Under the pieces are notes generated by a model. The model did no database searches, was not told the DNA's origin, and saw only the letters and a program-made list of their open reading frames with translations. From NCBI GenBank assembly GCA_963556145.1, contig OY744465.1:434001-498000 (forward strand): DNA of 64,000 nt, in the 5' to 3' direction. Shown in pieces: positions 46,390-58,546 of this stretch (positions are counted from its first letter, which is position 1; each line of letters begins with the position of its first letter). The DNA is from Hygrocybe punicea (taxonomy: Eukaryota; Basidiomycota; Agaricomycetes; Agaricales; Hygrophoraceae). The position numbers and the translations under genes were made by a program.

Positions 46390-47488
46390 CTAGTACGAAA
46401 AAACTATAGTGAGGTGTCGAAAACATCGGAAATTGGCCTGAGAGCTGGTGGACAACTAGAGGCGCTCGAATTGCAGCCAAATATGGTGCACTGTTGAATA
46501 TGGCGCTGTTGCTGCCAAAAAGGAGAGAGGTGCCAAAAATGGCAAAGTCAAAGAGAGATAAGTGAAGAAGAGGTTGACAGTCCTCGTGGTGGGCTTCAGA
46601 TGTAGATGCGGGTTTGGGGTGGCTTCGGAACTATAAAGAAAGTGATCCTAACCAGAGGGGTGTCAGCGTAGAAGTGACGGTGGATAAGTCAGTGTCAGAA
46701 ATAATAGTAAAGGAAGTGGAAATGTAAGTAAAATATCAAGCCGCTGTGTAAAACTAAACAAATAACGATGAATCTGGCGATGAACGGAGTGAAAATGGAT
46801 GAATAACGAAGAACCTGATGATGCCGACAATGTCGGGTATGGCGGGTTGGGTTGGGTTGGGTCGGAAATGATGAACAAATAATGGAAACAATCAATAAAG
46901 ACGATAAAGTGAACTACAAAAAAAGCTAAGGATCTACGTGGACAAGCATTTGAAGGGATTAAAGAAGATTCTGACTATATGAAAACGGGGACTAAGGGTA
47001 TGTTATTTTTGTACAGTCGTCAGGGACCATTTTTATAGTACAGGAGTGAGTAATCTACTTTCGGACATGTCTATTTCGGCCAATGGTAAGCTACAAAGAA
47101 AGGTTGGAATGGGGATGTGGAAAGGGGGGTTGCAAAGCGACGAGGACAGGAAAATGGAGGGGAGAAGGAATATCCAAGAAAAAGATCTAAAATGTCCTAC
47201 ATATCTCCGAAAGGACGAGGGGATGCATAAATAAGGTAAGTCCGAAGTCGGGGATCAAGTCCGATGAGATCCATCTTCTAGCATTGGAACTCCGGGGCTT
47301 ATGAGGCTGCCGGATTTGGTCTGAGAGCAGCTGTGATGAAGCGGCATACGTCGGGTCACATTGGTCACGTCACGTCGGGTTATGTCGGGTTGCGTCGGGT
47401 TCGAATGCGAGTTGAACGGAGGCATCGGGTTCGTCTGGATTCGTGATATATCGACAATACGGACTCAGAGGGATGTTGAGTCTCTACA

Positions 47489-47524
47489 TCTCCAGGGTAC
47501 TTTAAATAAAGACCATCCCTGGTC
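47489..47524 (+). repeat. LTR-element leader motif, internal copy
   Basis: TCTCTACA then TCTCCAGGG...AAATAAAGACCATCCCTGGTC. The same LTR-end plus leader arrangement occurs at 44561-44599 and 59995-60037, marking a relic of another LTR element inside this one. Confidence 0.5.
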
Positions 47525-48289
47525 AATACTACATGGACTCGGAACTTGGATGTGTGAGATAAGGCTGAGGTGGCGGTTGTGGAATCGGATTTGACAGGAT
47601 GAGGCGGGATGTGGATGACGTGAATGGGAATAGCGGATGGTGACTAGCGGAACTTGATGGATGGGCAGAGGTGGAGAGCGGGGAGTAGAGAACAAAAGCG
47701 GGTGAAGCCGGTGTTGAGAAAAGAAAACAAAGTACATAAAACTGGTGGGAAAAGAAACTATGATGACAATAACCAAGCGAAAACGAAATGAGAGGTGGAA
47801 AACTAGAAAACTGAAACACAAGGCAGCGGAAATGCAAAATAGAGAAAGAGAAACAAATATCGGAGATTGGGAAGGAAGGGGAGCAATAGAAATAAAGTTG
47901 GGATGAAATCAAATTTGAAATGGAATTGGGGGCAGGTGACGGAAACAGTGAAGGCATGAGTGGAAACAAATAGGGCATAAGCGGAAACGACAGCGGATGA
48001 CAAAATGATGTAGTCGGGTCGAGTTAGGGTCGGCGGCTTTGGTGGCTGTGTCAACGGGTGGCGGAAACGGTGGCATAGGCTGCAGAAAGCATAAAACGAT
48101 AAGCTTGGTGGCATGGGCATAGAGATACGACGACAATAGTAACATGATATGATGACGGCGGAGGTTTGATATGATGACAACGGAGGTTCGATGGACGACG
48201 ATGGAGGTTCGATATACAATGGTGGAGGTTTGATAGACGGCGGCGGAGGTTCAATATGTCAATACTAATATGGGGGCGATAATCAACAG

Positions 48290-49708
48290 TAGTGTTGGGG
48301 AAGTTCGGTCTCAGACCGACCCAAACCCAGTTTAGACCGAACCGAAACCACCGGTTTCGGTTTCGGTTTGGGAAATTTCAGCTGAGACCGAACCGTTCAG
48401 TCTCCAGTTTGGAGCTTTGGCTGTGGGCCGAAACGGTTTCAAACTCAGTTTGAACCACAAACCGACAGTACTTGGCTGACTTCGAAAGTCACCCAAATTC
48501 ACCAACCCCCACCAACAACACCCCCGATGTACGCCAAACGAGGACGATGGAGCACCCGAGGTCGACAAAACGGGCGGCGGGGTACTCCCTGCCGCCCTCG
48601 TATGTTTTTTATTTATATTTATTCGAACTTAACTAACGCATTAACACATTACAGGTTGACGCACACCACCATCACCACCATCACCATCACCACCACCACG
48701 ACGGCAACGACAGCGACTGCCACCATGACGGCCACAACCACGACAGCAGCGATCAACGCCGCACCGGACACGCCAACGCCTCCAACGCGCGCGCACGCAA
48801 ATGAACGTGAATGGGGTGGAGTGGCAGTTGTCGAGCAGCGGGGGGTGGTGCATCCACCCCCGCTCCTTCGTGGTACGTATTTTTATTGATTTTTTCACTG
48901 ATTTTATTTGTATATCACAGAATACCATCACCACCATGCAACACTGCCACCATCACCACCACGCAACACCAACACCACCGAGGAAGGCCAACATGGGGTC
49001 AACCTGGCCATCGTCGTGTGTACAACGCGTATGACGCGTCCGGACACCCACGCGAAGATGCTCCTATGCCACCACCACCACGCGTCCGCCGAAAACAACC
49101 AAAGCGGCTGCAACCCGGTGGAGTGGTACGGAGGTACCGCTCCGAGGGCTAGCTGGAGAGTCTCGCTGGAGAGCTGGCGAGGAAGGCTTGATTGGGACTG
49201 ACTACTGACAGGGATCTATCTACAACGAACCGTGGGAGCCTCGTCACGTGACTAGGCACTCGCTACCACTCCACCGGCCATCGTCGTGTGCACAATGCAT
49301 ATGACGCGTGGGGCACCACCACCACCATCATGCGTCCATCGAAAACGGTCAACCCGCCACCGCGTGTACAATGTGTGTGACGCGTCAGGACACCCACGGA
49401 GAGGCCCACGTGCGGCTCAATGCCGGCGCAGGGTGTGCCAGCACCCCAGCACCCCAATCCCACCTCGCAAGCAGGCTGGCCACGTCAATTGACGTGCGCA
49501 GCACTGTTGCAAGGTCAGAATGGTGCAGGGGGACTGGCCACTAGCCAAACGCGGTTCAGACCACGTTTGGACCGAAACCGAACCGATGCAAACGGTTTGC
49601 ATCGGTTTTGGTCTGGTTTGTAGATTTTGGGGTGGAAACTGGACCATTCGGTTTCCGGTTTGGGCAAAAAGGCCCCAAACCGGACCAAACCGAACTTCCC
49701 CAACACTA
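48290..49708. mobile_element. hAT-like non-autonomous element, family 1
   Basis: Termini TAGTGTTGGGGAAGTTCGGT and its complement (CCGAACTTCCCCAACACTA) with 8-bp flanks ATCAACAG and ATCAACGG (one mismatch). Subterminal zones repeat AAACCGAAACCG-type motifs. The interior has (CAC)n tracts (48662-48705, 49310-49330) and a 54-bp palindrome, but no transposase. Confidence 0.85.
49462..49515. repeat. 54-bp palindromic repeat, copy 3
   Basis: Arms ACCTCGCAAGCA and TGTTGCAAGGT surround the 16-bp perfect palindrome CACGTCAATTGACGTG (49481-49496). The centre of arms and core coincide exactly. Confidence 0.8.
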
Positions 49709-52188
49709 ATCAACGGATGTGAAATCAGCCTCATACTAGGCGGTTCAGCACCGGCTTGGACCTGTGGGGAAGCATTCTCCCCCATGGAACTGAAATATAA
49801 AGTCGGGTGGGTTTGGAATCGAAGCTGAGACAGGGAACATTGTGTCTGGGTCGAAACGGTGGTGGAAACGGTGGGTCATGGAAAGCGGAGAATGATGTCA
49901 ATGGGTGAGCGGATGAGTCGGGTGCGTGGGGAACGAGTATAGTGATGCATCGGGGCAGGAGCGGGTATGGTGGATTCGTAAGTGGATGTGTCGGGTTCGT
50001 AAACGGGTTTGTTGGGTGCGATGGATTTGTAAGCGGGTGTGTCGGGTACGTCGGGTATGCGGGTGCCGGGTGTGTCGGGAACGAGTGTATTTCTTTTTAT
50101 CTTTCTTTTATCTCTGACATTTTTATTTCTTTTTATTTATTTAATCTATCTATGTATATAATTCTTATGCCGATGGACAGTCATGGGGTTTTCGTAGGGT
50201 CGGGTTCTGTGGATACGGGAGTGCGAAGGTGGTGGGTACGGGTTGTGAAACCAGAACCGGAACCAGATGCTCGAATCGAGCACTGGTGCTTGAATTGAGC
50301 CGGAACCGGAAGCGGATGCCGCGGAATCATAGTCGGGTGATGGGAATGCGTCCGGATTCGTAGTCGGGTGTTTGCTTTGTCGAAATGCGGTGATGGCTAT
50401 GTCGAGAACGGGTAGTCAGGTGTGGGGACTAGAAACGGGTGTTGGTTCTGTGGTGGGTCCATACGGTAATGACGTTGGGCTCAGTTAGATTGCAGATGGG
50501 TGTGGCATGGACACTGGAGGGCGTTCAGTTGTGCTTCGGGTGCCGTTGACACGTTTTGGGGCGTTCCGGGTGGTGGATCCAACAACGGAAGAGTCTTGAC
50601 TAGCGGAAGGACTCGAATTCAGGGCTACGGAGGTGAACAGGGGGTGCCTGGGGTCGGCCGTGGCTATGTAGGGCCGTTCATGGTGGCAAGAGGTCGAGGG
50701 AGCGGTAAACGGGTGGTCGGGTGTGGTGGTATGGCATAGGGCGACGTTGGGCGACAGAGGCGGATGACTTGGGCAGATATGATGGAATGTGGTGTGGCGT
50801 GACGTGGATCGTGGTTGCGTGATGTCGTTTGAGGGTGCTGGAGGCTGGGGAGCAGGAAACGGGTGGTCGAGGGAAGCGGGTACGGGATTGGGTGACGTTG
50901 GGCGAAGGAGACGGATGACGTGAGCAGACTAGGGCGGAATGTGGGGTTGTGAGACGTAGATCGTGGTTCGTTCGAAGCTGCGGGTGGTCGAGGGAAGCGG
51001 GTAACGATTGGTCGAGGTTGGCAGGTACAGGATAAGGCGACGTTGGGCGACGGAGACGGATGACGTGGGCGGATTGGGGGCGGTACGTGGTGTTCCGTGA
51101 CGTAGATCATAATTGTGTGGGGTCCGTCGAGGTTGCAGAAGGCCGGGGGGGGCGAGAGATGGGTGATCGAGGTTGGGGGTCGACATGGGGTGACGTGGTG
51201 GCTCACATGTGACTAAGAGGGTTGAGGGCAGACTCGTTTGGGACATATGAGGGCCATGCTGAGGTGCGGGAGCGTGAACATGGGTGTGGGGACTGGTTGT
51301 ATGCGGTGGTCGTTGGTCCTGGATGGGGAAACGCGGTGGTAGGCTGTTGGTGACCTGGCGCAGTATTGATGGCTTGAGGGCAGCAAAGATGACTTGTACG
51401 GGCTCGCGAGGGACAATGTGGCGTGCTGGGGTGCGGTACGAGGCAGCGGATGGGTCCAACGTGAGCGGCTGGGGATGTTGTATAGGCGGGTGCATGAGGC
51501 GGGTTGACGTGGCACGATGTTTGGGGCTCGAACACGACGGAGGTGGTTTGCACGGACCCGAAAGTGGTCCTGTAGGGCTCTTGGGACATTGTACGAGGCG
51601 GCGGATGGTCTGATGAAGATGTGAGCGGCCGGGGATGTCGAGTATGTGGGTGCATGGGGCGGGGTGACGTGGCACGGCGTGAGGCATCGAAAATGGCGAA
51701 GACGGCTCATGTGGGTTCACAACTGGCGTCATGGGGCTCTGGGAAGCGGTGTGAGGCGATGGGGAATTCCAACGAGGGTGTGAGTGGCCGGAGACGTCGA
51801 CTTGACTGGGACACGAAGCAGGGTAACGTGGCGACATGTTGGGGGCTCGATAATGGCGAGGACAATTCATAGAAGCTTGCGAATGGCGTCGTGGGGCTGT
51901 AGCATGGTGTTGGGGGCTCGAACGCAGCGGGGCTGCTTGCATGGACTCGTGAAGGGTGCTGACGTGGTTTTCTGGTATCCTCGCGGGCTCAAACGACTGG
52001 GGACGTGTCAGGGCTTGTATCTGGGGACGAGAGCGAGTCCGTAGACGCGAGCGCGGGGTGATCGGGCACGAAACGGGAGTGGACGCGCTGGGACTGGTCG
52101 AGAATGGAGTTTTGCTGAGTGCTGACGTAGTTTTCTTGGGACGGCGTGCGCTCGGACGATGGGGGGGGGCCTGGGACTGTATCCGGGG

Positions 52189-52491
52189 TAGGCAATGCCG
52201 CGGGTATACCCGCGGGTATTCAAGGCCCTACCCGTACCCGTACCCGCAGCTACCCGTACCCGTGATCCGGCGGGTTTACCCGTCATTTTGAGCCTGGGAT
52301 CATCCAAAACGGTCAAGTATTGAGTAAGATATGATCAAAACACTATATTTCAGTGTTTTAATCATATCTCAGTCAATACTTGGCCGATTTGGATGATCCC
52401 GGGCTCGAATTAAAGCTGACGGGTATGGGAATCCGTACCCGTACCCGTACCCGTAACCCGTGCGGGTTACCAAAACCCGCGTCATTCCCTA
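52189..52491 (-). mobile_element. hAT MITE, copy B (303 bp)
   Basis: Inverse orientation relative to copy A and identical except for one base (AATCGGCC against AATCAGCC in the MITE strand). Perfect 8-bp target duplication ATCCGGGG at 52181-52188 and 52492-52499. It is inserted in the LTR element, so it is younger than that insertion. Confidence 0.92.
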
Positions 52492-53209
52492 ATCCGGGGA
52501 TGGCGGTGAGGCTGTGGACGCGAACAGGTGGCCAAACGGGGGGTCAAATGGGAGCGGATATGGTTTGACACGTCGAAAACCGCATTTGAATGCATTTTTC
52601 TGCACGGTTACCATGGAAACGGCCATGATGGGTGTACCTGGGGTGCACAGGCTAAACCCGTTGCACTGTGGGCGTGTTCCTTCTGCTTCGTGGCTCCATT
52701 TGTCTGTGTTTCGTGAGTGACACGGTTGTTGTTGGTCGCGGTCGCTGGGGCCATTTTGGGGCTTTTCTGGGCACGGATTTTTGACCGGAATCGATGGGGC
52801 GTGGGTTTCCGAGCGTGTAGGGGGTCTATAAGCGAGTGTGGATGGTGGATGTGACGGGGATCGAGATGTCGAGTTGATAAACGAGAGTGTTGGATTGTGG
52901 CTGTGCAAGTTTCCTAAAGCGGAAGCCATTGGGTCGGAACGGTACAAGGACGGATTCGAAGCCATTACTGAAATGGAATAATTGCGGTCATAAAAGGAAA
53001 GAAGATAGTAATAGAATCAAACCCAAATGATGGTGTGATAGAGGAAGATCAGATTGTTGGTGCATCGGATGTTGGATAGAAAGAGGTTGGGTAACGAGTG
53101 TCAGATGTGGAGTGCTGCGGCAAGGCTTGTTTCGAGATGACAAAAGGAAATGTAGGGCTATGGAATGAATGGATGATGACACTGAATTATCCTCGCGGTG
53201 GGCTCCAGA

Positions 53210-53393
53210 TGTGGTGAACGCGGCCTGGGTAGGTGCGGATTCGGGGTGTGCGATATCGTTGTCAGTGGGGTCAAAACCCAAAACTCAACTTGTTTGTGAC
53301 TATTTACAACAGCCACTACATACAAATAATAGAACAAATAGGGAATATAGTAAAATGAGTGAATACGTACCCAGAGATATAGATGTCTCTACA
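53210..53393. repeat. LTR (right)
   Basis: 184 bp, followed by the target duplication CCGC at 53394-53397, which matches 44377-44380. Confidence 0.88.
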
Positions 53394-54629
53394 CCGCAAT
53401 AATTGATTGAAGTTCTGCAATAAAAGCGTCTTTGGTGGCAGCAGAGGCCTGTTTGTCAATAAGTGCCTGTTGTGACGTTTGGGCATTTGCAGTCATCTCT
53501 GCTAACTGTGTTTGAGTGGTTGCCAAATTCAACACCAAATTCAACACGTCTTGACGCCGAGCAGCAATGAGGGCAACAGTGGTCCTACTGAGCTGGTCAT
53601 GGATGCTATTAAGCTCGTTTAATGCCTCCCGCCAGAGTCGCGGAGATGCGTAGTGTGTGAATGGAGCGGTTGCGGTAATGTGATGAGCCCCAATATATAA
53701 CCAGCAACCTGTTTCAACAGAGATCGCCTCGCACTGATACAAATGTCGACAGCAAAAAATTAGGAAGATTGAATCATCTAATCAATCGACACATTTACCT
53801 GGTGCACAATATCTGCGATCAGCCGTGAGAATCGCTTTGATGCCTTCGCAACTTCCTCAATAGGTGACCTGAGTCTACGAGTGCGAGGTATAACTAAATG
53901 GGTCAGATTGTAAGTAGAACCTTCAGATAATGTTTGGCGCTCACCAAAAGGCATGTTTCCTCTCCCAGCTCCTTCCACTGATCCAAATACGGCTGAGTTG
54001 GCACTACCACGTGGGGTGCGAGCCACGGGAGACTCCTTGGACGATTGAGTGTCATCATCGGGCTCATCAGAATCAGAGTCTGGATCTGTGATAGGATCCT
54101 CATGATTTGTTGCAGCAGGTATGACATTCCCAAAGTTTGGAGCAAGAAGTGGTGGGTCAATATTTGTCACGGGAGGTATGACATCCCCAAAGCTTGGAGC
54201 AAGAAGCTGGGGGTCAATATGGCCGTTCTGCCAAAACAAGTATTAGGAAAGTACAACATTTGGTGAAGCGTTGTTTACCTCTGCCATATGATTGGCTGTG
54301 TTGTCGGCTTGGGCAGCTTGCCAGGTGGACTGCGATGCTTCTGAAGATTGGAATAGCAAATTTGGATCAAGAGCCCCCGGTGGTGTATGTGGAATGGAGA
54401 TTGGGACTGGTGGCAGTAGGGGATGGTGAATTGAAGCTTGTTGCTGAAGTGATAGATGATGAGGCAGATCGCATGCAGAAAAGAAGTTAACTTGACCTAT
54501 GGAAGCCAAAAAAGCTTTTCCACATAGCGTGTGTTGGCACTCTGAGAGTAGTGGTTTGCCCAAACATCTGCGACAGTAGCGAGGACGCCTTGTCTTTTTC
54601 TTCGGGGATGACTGTTGAGCTTTGCCCAT
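53389..54629 (-). CDS. Uncharacterised coiled-coil protein, 3' end replaced by the LTR
   Basis: Start ATG 54629: a basic N-terminus with CRRCLGKPLLSECQHTLC, a possible zinc knuckle. Later exons read NGHIDPQLLAPSFGDVIPP, an acidic stretch (DPITDPDSDSDEPDDDTQ), VIPRTRRLRSPIEEVAKASK with FSRLIADIVHQ, then CEAISVETGCWLYIGAHHIT and a C-terminal coiled coil (LNSIHDQLSRTTVALIAARR, ATKDAFIAELQSIIA). Introns are about 50-65 nt with good signals (for example GTAAAC...TTGGCAG). The LTR element is inserted right after ...SIIA; the LTR adds V and a stop. Reading across the insertion gives AASSLQT-stop, so only about six residues were lost. The family is unknown. It is divergent from the CxC-type gene at 54855, about 220 bp away. 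Confidence 0.6.
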
Positions 54630-54854
54630 AATGGGAGAGTTCTACGTCGAATTGTTTGTGGTTGTTGTGAGTCTGATGGTTTCTGGCTTGATGGTTGGAC
54701 AAAACCCTGCACCCCTTGGTTGAATTGACACATGCGCCACTAGTCAATGTATCATGCACCATCTCCTGAAGTTTTGAAAATCCTGCCTTTCATTGAATCC
54801 CCTGCTACAACACAGAATATATCTTCCCCAGTAGTATGACAACCAGGAGAATCT

Positions 54855-57789
54855 TTGCTGAGTCCAATCAAGGCTTCAAAAAGCGGATACAAAAGAAAAA
54901 GGATGGACATGGTGGCGCCGTACAAAAGAGCTGATTTGATTCATATGTCACCCCACAGTCAAGCAAAAGCCCAAACTAGCAGCAAACATACATCGCATGG
55001 TGTCGGTCGGACTGAGCAAGAAACCTCGGCTGAAGAACTTGACAAGAGCCAGGGCTACAGAGCATACTTGGATTATGCACTGGCAGATTGTGTGGGTTTC
55101 TATCAAATATCGGATCAGCTCTGTGTCGTGCAAGGGTGGGATGGACAAAAGCAGTGCATAACGGTGACTGGAATTGTTAAGCTAACTAAGGGATTGGCAG
55201 TTGATTGTTGTTGCATAGAAACATTGGTATCATCTCCATTTCGCACAGACTAGTGATTCGATGCTGGTGGCATGCTTGTGCCCGAATGATGGTGTTGGTT
55301 GTGTTCATGAACGGTTCCTCCGGGAGATTTACATGGAGCGGTTCCCTAAAGATGGCACATTCAAGTCTACCGGTAAGCAGTGATGCATGAACTCTAGAAC
55401 ATACCTCTGACGGTGGTGGATAGACGAGACCATAATATTGTTCACACGCGAATCATGCAACAGAGAAACATTCTTGAATCGGTTCTCTGTGGCAAGTGAA
55501 AGTAGTCGGCAGATGGGCAGCTGCGCACTCGTCTCTTATGAGGGAAGCAACCGGGGAGAAGGGGAGTGGACCTGTACGAAGGATGGTAGTAGGGCATGTA
55601 TGCACATCAAAGTTACACGCAATCACCTGCTGAAACTGCTGCAAGTGAGTCCAGACACAGATGCAAGGATCTTGGATGAAATGGTGGTCGACAACATCGG
55701 TTAGTCTAGACAATATTAGAGAAATTTACACCGCTGAAAACAATACATTAGTTGGTCCAGTGCATAAAGGTGCCCAAGAACATCTCTCTATTTCATACCT
55801 CCCAATCCTTCTGCAAGCCTGGGCAACACTGCCATCCGATGAAAACCTTTATCCCCATCCTAATCCAGTGTGCACAGCACCACCGCTAATCAGGCTCGAT
55901 TCATCCTCATCTTGTCCATGCCCCACTGGTCGAACAATGTATGACGCAGTGTCACCCTGTATAGAACAGCTGTGCACGATCTATTCATTATCAGAGAAGT
56001 TCACAACTCGTGTTCAAGTTCAAAAATTCCCAACTTGTCCTTCAGCACGGCACCGGTTCATCGGACCTGATGGGAGGGAAGCAGGAATTTTCAACTATAA
56101 CAACTCAATAATGTTCACTCACGAACTATTGGACAAATATACATGCTCATTTACCACCTCTGAAACTCCATTCGTTGCATGGGCAGCCGTTGTATCCCGT
56201 CATTATGCCCTCACTGGCCACAACTTCGTCAGTGACCCCTTGCTCTGGTCAGTTTGGTTTGCATATGTCCGGATCCAGCACTTCAAAAATGATTTGCATT
56301 GCATCCAATGTGGACCTACCCCAGAAGATGCAATATGGGATGGCGTAATGCTAGCCTTTGGTTGAAAGCACATCTTAGAGTCCCTGAATCCACCAACAGC
56401 AATGGAAGATAGCTCACCAGTTCGCAGAAGCTGCAAATATGTGTATAATCAACAGATCCTGGCTGACAAACAGCTACGGGACTTGGTGCGAAAAGTCACT
56501 GCAATGTCGATGCTGCCAGCCATCTTGGGGATTCGCAATGGTCCAGAGACTGGCACTAGCTATGGCATGCAAGGAGAAGAGGATAGCACCGGGGAGCAAA
56601 AGAAACTTGAAGAGGTAGTGAAGGCGAAAGCGAAAGCGGCAGTTGCAGCTCTCGACCACATTAACAGAATTGAGCTGGCGACTAAAAAATTGGGTGATTT
56701 GAACAAGGGGTTGAGAACACTCTTTGTGACACATTATGGTGTGGATGCATATCACCACCGACACCAACCACCACCCTCGTATCGCCGGCTCTTTCAGCAA
56801 GTGTGTATACTTATCCCAAGCTTCATTTTAAGCTAATATGTTGGGAATAGCTGTGCGCAGAAGAGTCTGTTCTGCAGCTTACCACCCGCCCTGCATTAGA
56901 AGATCTAAGGATTTTCAATGAAAGACCAACCCAGCTTAGCGCTTCGCAGCTGATGAGCATCCCGGTGATTTTTGGCATCCTAAAGGAGGATGGTATGGAG
57001 GGGGGGCAATATTCAGAAGCACTCTTGGATTTCTGCAAGTGGATACATGGCCGTGGACATTGTGTCTTGCACATGCTGCTGGGAGTCAACGCTCCTGGGT
57101 GGTTGAGCACAATTGTGGATGCTACAGAGCAAGACAACTGGGAAGCAGTAAGTCTAGAGGTATGTACCTTGAGAGATCTTGACACATACTTTTGTCCAGT
57201 CAGGATGCTGTTATAGCATGCCAAAGGTCCGCCCACGCCCTATATACCCAAATCTTAGGTACGATCAACAAAAGGAGAAGGAGCATCGAAGTGCTCTAAA
57301 TATTATTCAAAATACGGTCAGCAGCATCTCACTGGGGGGATTATGTGTGTGTGGTGCACTCACAGCGTGTGCTATGGGTTCCATTGTATTCCACGGAGCG
57401 AAGGTTGAGATGACGTTTTCTCAGCAATGGTGACTCGCTGGCCGACAGCCCCGAAACGAGTAATCTATGACTTTGCTTGTGCACTAGGACCATACTGCTT
57501 GACCAGGGAACCAGCATTCTTCACTGACACATTGTTTGTAGTCGACGCATTCCATGCTGGTGGTCACACGAAATGTGCACCCGCTGCTTTCTTGACCACC
57601 TACTTGTGTGTGGACCCTTGCCTATCACGCATCAATTCCAGTGCAGCTGAATGTGAAAATGGTGGCCTCAGTCGCATTCGGAAGTCGGTCAGTTATATGG
57701 GGCAACAGCGTGCCATATTGTATACGAAGACCTTCATCTCAGTCTGGAACCGTATGATTACTAGGAAAATGCTCAGACTGCCGAATTGA
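54855..57789 (+). pseudogene. KDZ-associated cysteine-cluster (CxC4-like) gene, damaged
   Basis: Mushroom genomes carry families of Cys-cluster proteins associated with KDZ transposons; this matches one of them, most likely CxC4. Readable parts in order: VGFYQISDQLCVVQGWDGQK, GVGCVHERFLREIYMERF, ACMHIKVTRNHLLKLLQ, SYLPILLQAWATLPSDENLY, RHRFIGPDGREAGIFNYNNS, LWSVWFAYVRIQHFKNDLH with CIQCGPTPEDAIWDG, then CYSMPKVRPRPIYPNLRYDQ and VTRWPTAPKRVIYDFACALG to INSSAAECENGG. Introns such as 55698-55749 look normal. Near the end a TG-run at 57345-57353 is 2 nt too long, shifting frame before CVWCTHSVCYGFHCIP, and a TGA follows at 57406-57408. The start codon is not settled (TTG at 54855, or a spliced upstream exon). 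Confidence 0.65.
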
Positions 57790-58393
57790 AAGCATACCAC
57801 ACTTGATTCATCAGAACCACCATAGCACTGGACAATGCCAGGAGACTGTCAAAAGTCACCACAGTCAGAGACGACCGTCTGGAATGGAAGGTTTGTACAT
57901 ACCATTGCACTAGGTAGGGTCCGTCTGAATAGTGTTGCCGCGACTTGACTAGTCGTAGTCGCAACTATGTAGTCATGACTACAGCTAGACTATATACACA
58001 TAAATTGATATAGTCGAAGTCGAAGTCACGGCTCCGACTAGTCAAGCCGTGACTTCGACTAATATATCGACTATGGTCAGTCCATTAGTAAAAAGAATAT
58101 ATATTAAAATAAATTTAAACATTATAAAAATAAATAAGAGTAGGGGGAGGGGGAGGGGAAATGGAGGAGGGAGGGAGGGGAAACGGAGGAGGGGTCGCCC
58201 CTGACCTCGCCATCATCCTTGTGGTCCATCCTCATCCCTGTCCTCGTGGTCCATTGCCTCTGGTTGCTGTCATTCCCATCTTCCGGGTCCCCATCACCTT
58301 CATCTTCCTCGTTCGACCTGGCCACCCCTGTTTCTGCATCCTTCTCATCCATGTCTGGCAGGTCGCTCATTGTCATCACATTCCATCCTAAGT

Positions 58394-58447
58394 ACCTCGC
58401 AAACAACAGGGGCACGTCAATTGACGCACTCCATGTTTTCGTGAGGT
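58394..58447. repeat. 54-bp palindromic repeat, copy 4
   Basis: ACCTCGCAAAC ... CGTCAATTGACG ... TTTTCGTGAGGT. The core GTCAATTGAC (58416-58425) is exactly central. Confidence 0.75.
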
Positions 58448-58492
58448 TGGATGGGGCTGGGGTGTTTCCATGGGCATCCGCGCGTGCTCACT

Positions 58493-58546
58493 ACCTCGCA
58501 AACAATGGGGGCACATCAATTGATGCGCTCCGTGTTTTTGCGAGGT
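58493..58546. repeat. 54-bp palindromic repeat, copy 5
   Basis: Arms ACCTCGCAAA and TTTGCGAGGT are perfect complements around ATCAATTGAT (58515-58524). It lies in direct tandem with copy 4, 99 bp on, including shared flank GGTTGGATGG. Confidence 0.8.

Larger units (their letters stand above)
44381..53393. mobile_element. Non-coding LTR retrotransposon derivative (9.0 kb)
   Basis: Two 184-bp direct repeats (44381-44564, 53210-53393) begin TGTGGTGAACGCGG and end TCTCTACA, differ at three positions and are flanked by the 4-bp duplication CCGC. Hence one LTR element. The interior has no gag, protease, reverse transcriptase or integrase. It consists of degenerate tandem repeats: about 150-190-bp units with CGACGTTGGGCGACGGAGAC (50740-51070) and GGGGCTCGAA (51500-51920), and Pro-rich units at 44900-46000. 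This is a large non-autonomous derivative that depends on another element. Nested in it are a hAT-like element (48290-49708) and MITE copy B. Confidence 0.85.

Noticed and set aside
50664..51942. Overlapping 337- and 180-codon His/Pro-rich frames
   Set aside because: They coincide with about 150-bp tandem repeats inside the LTR element; no splice structure or conserved motif.
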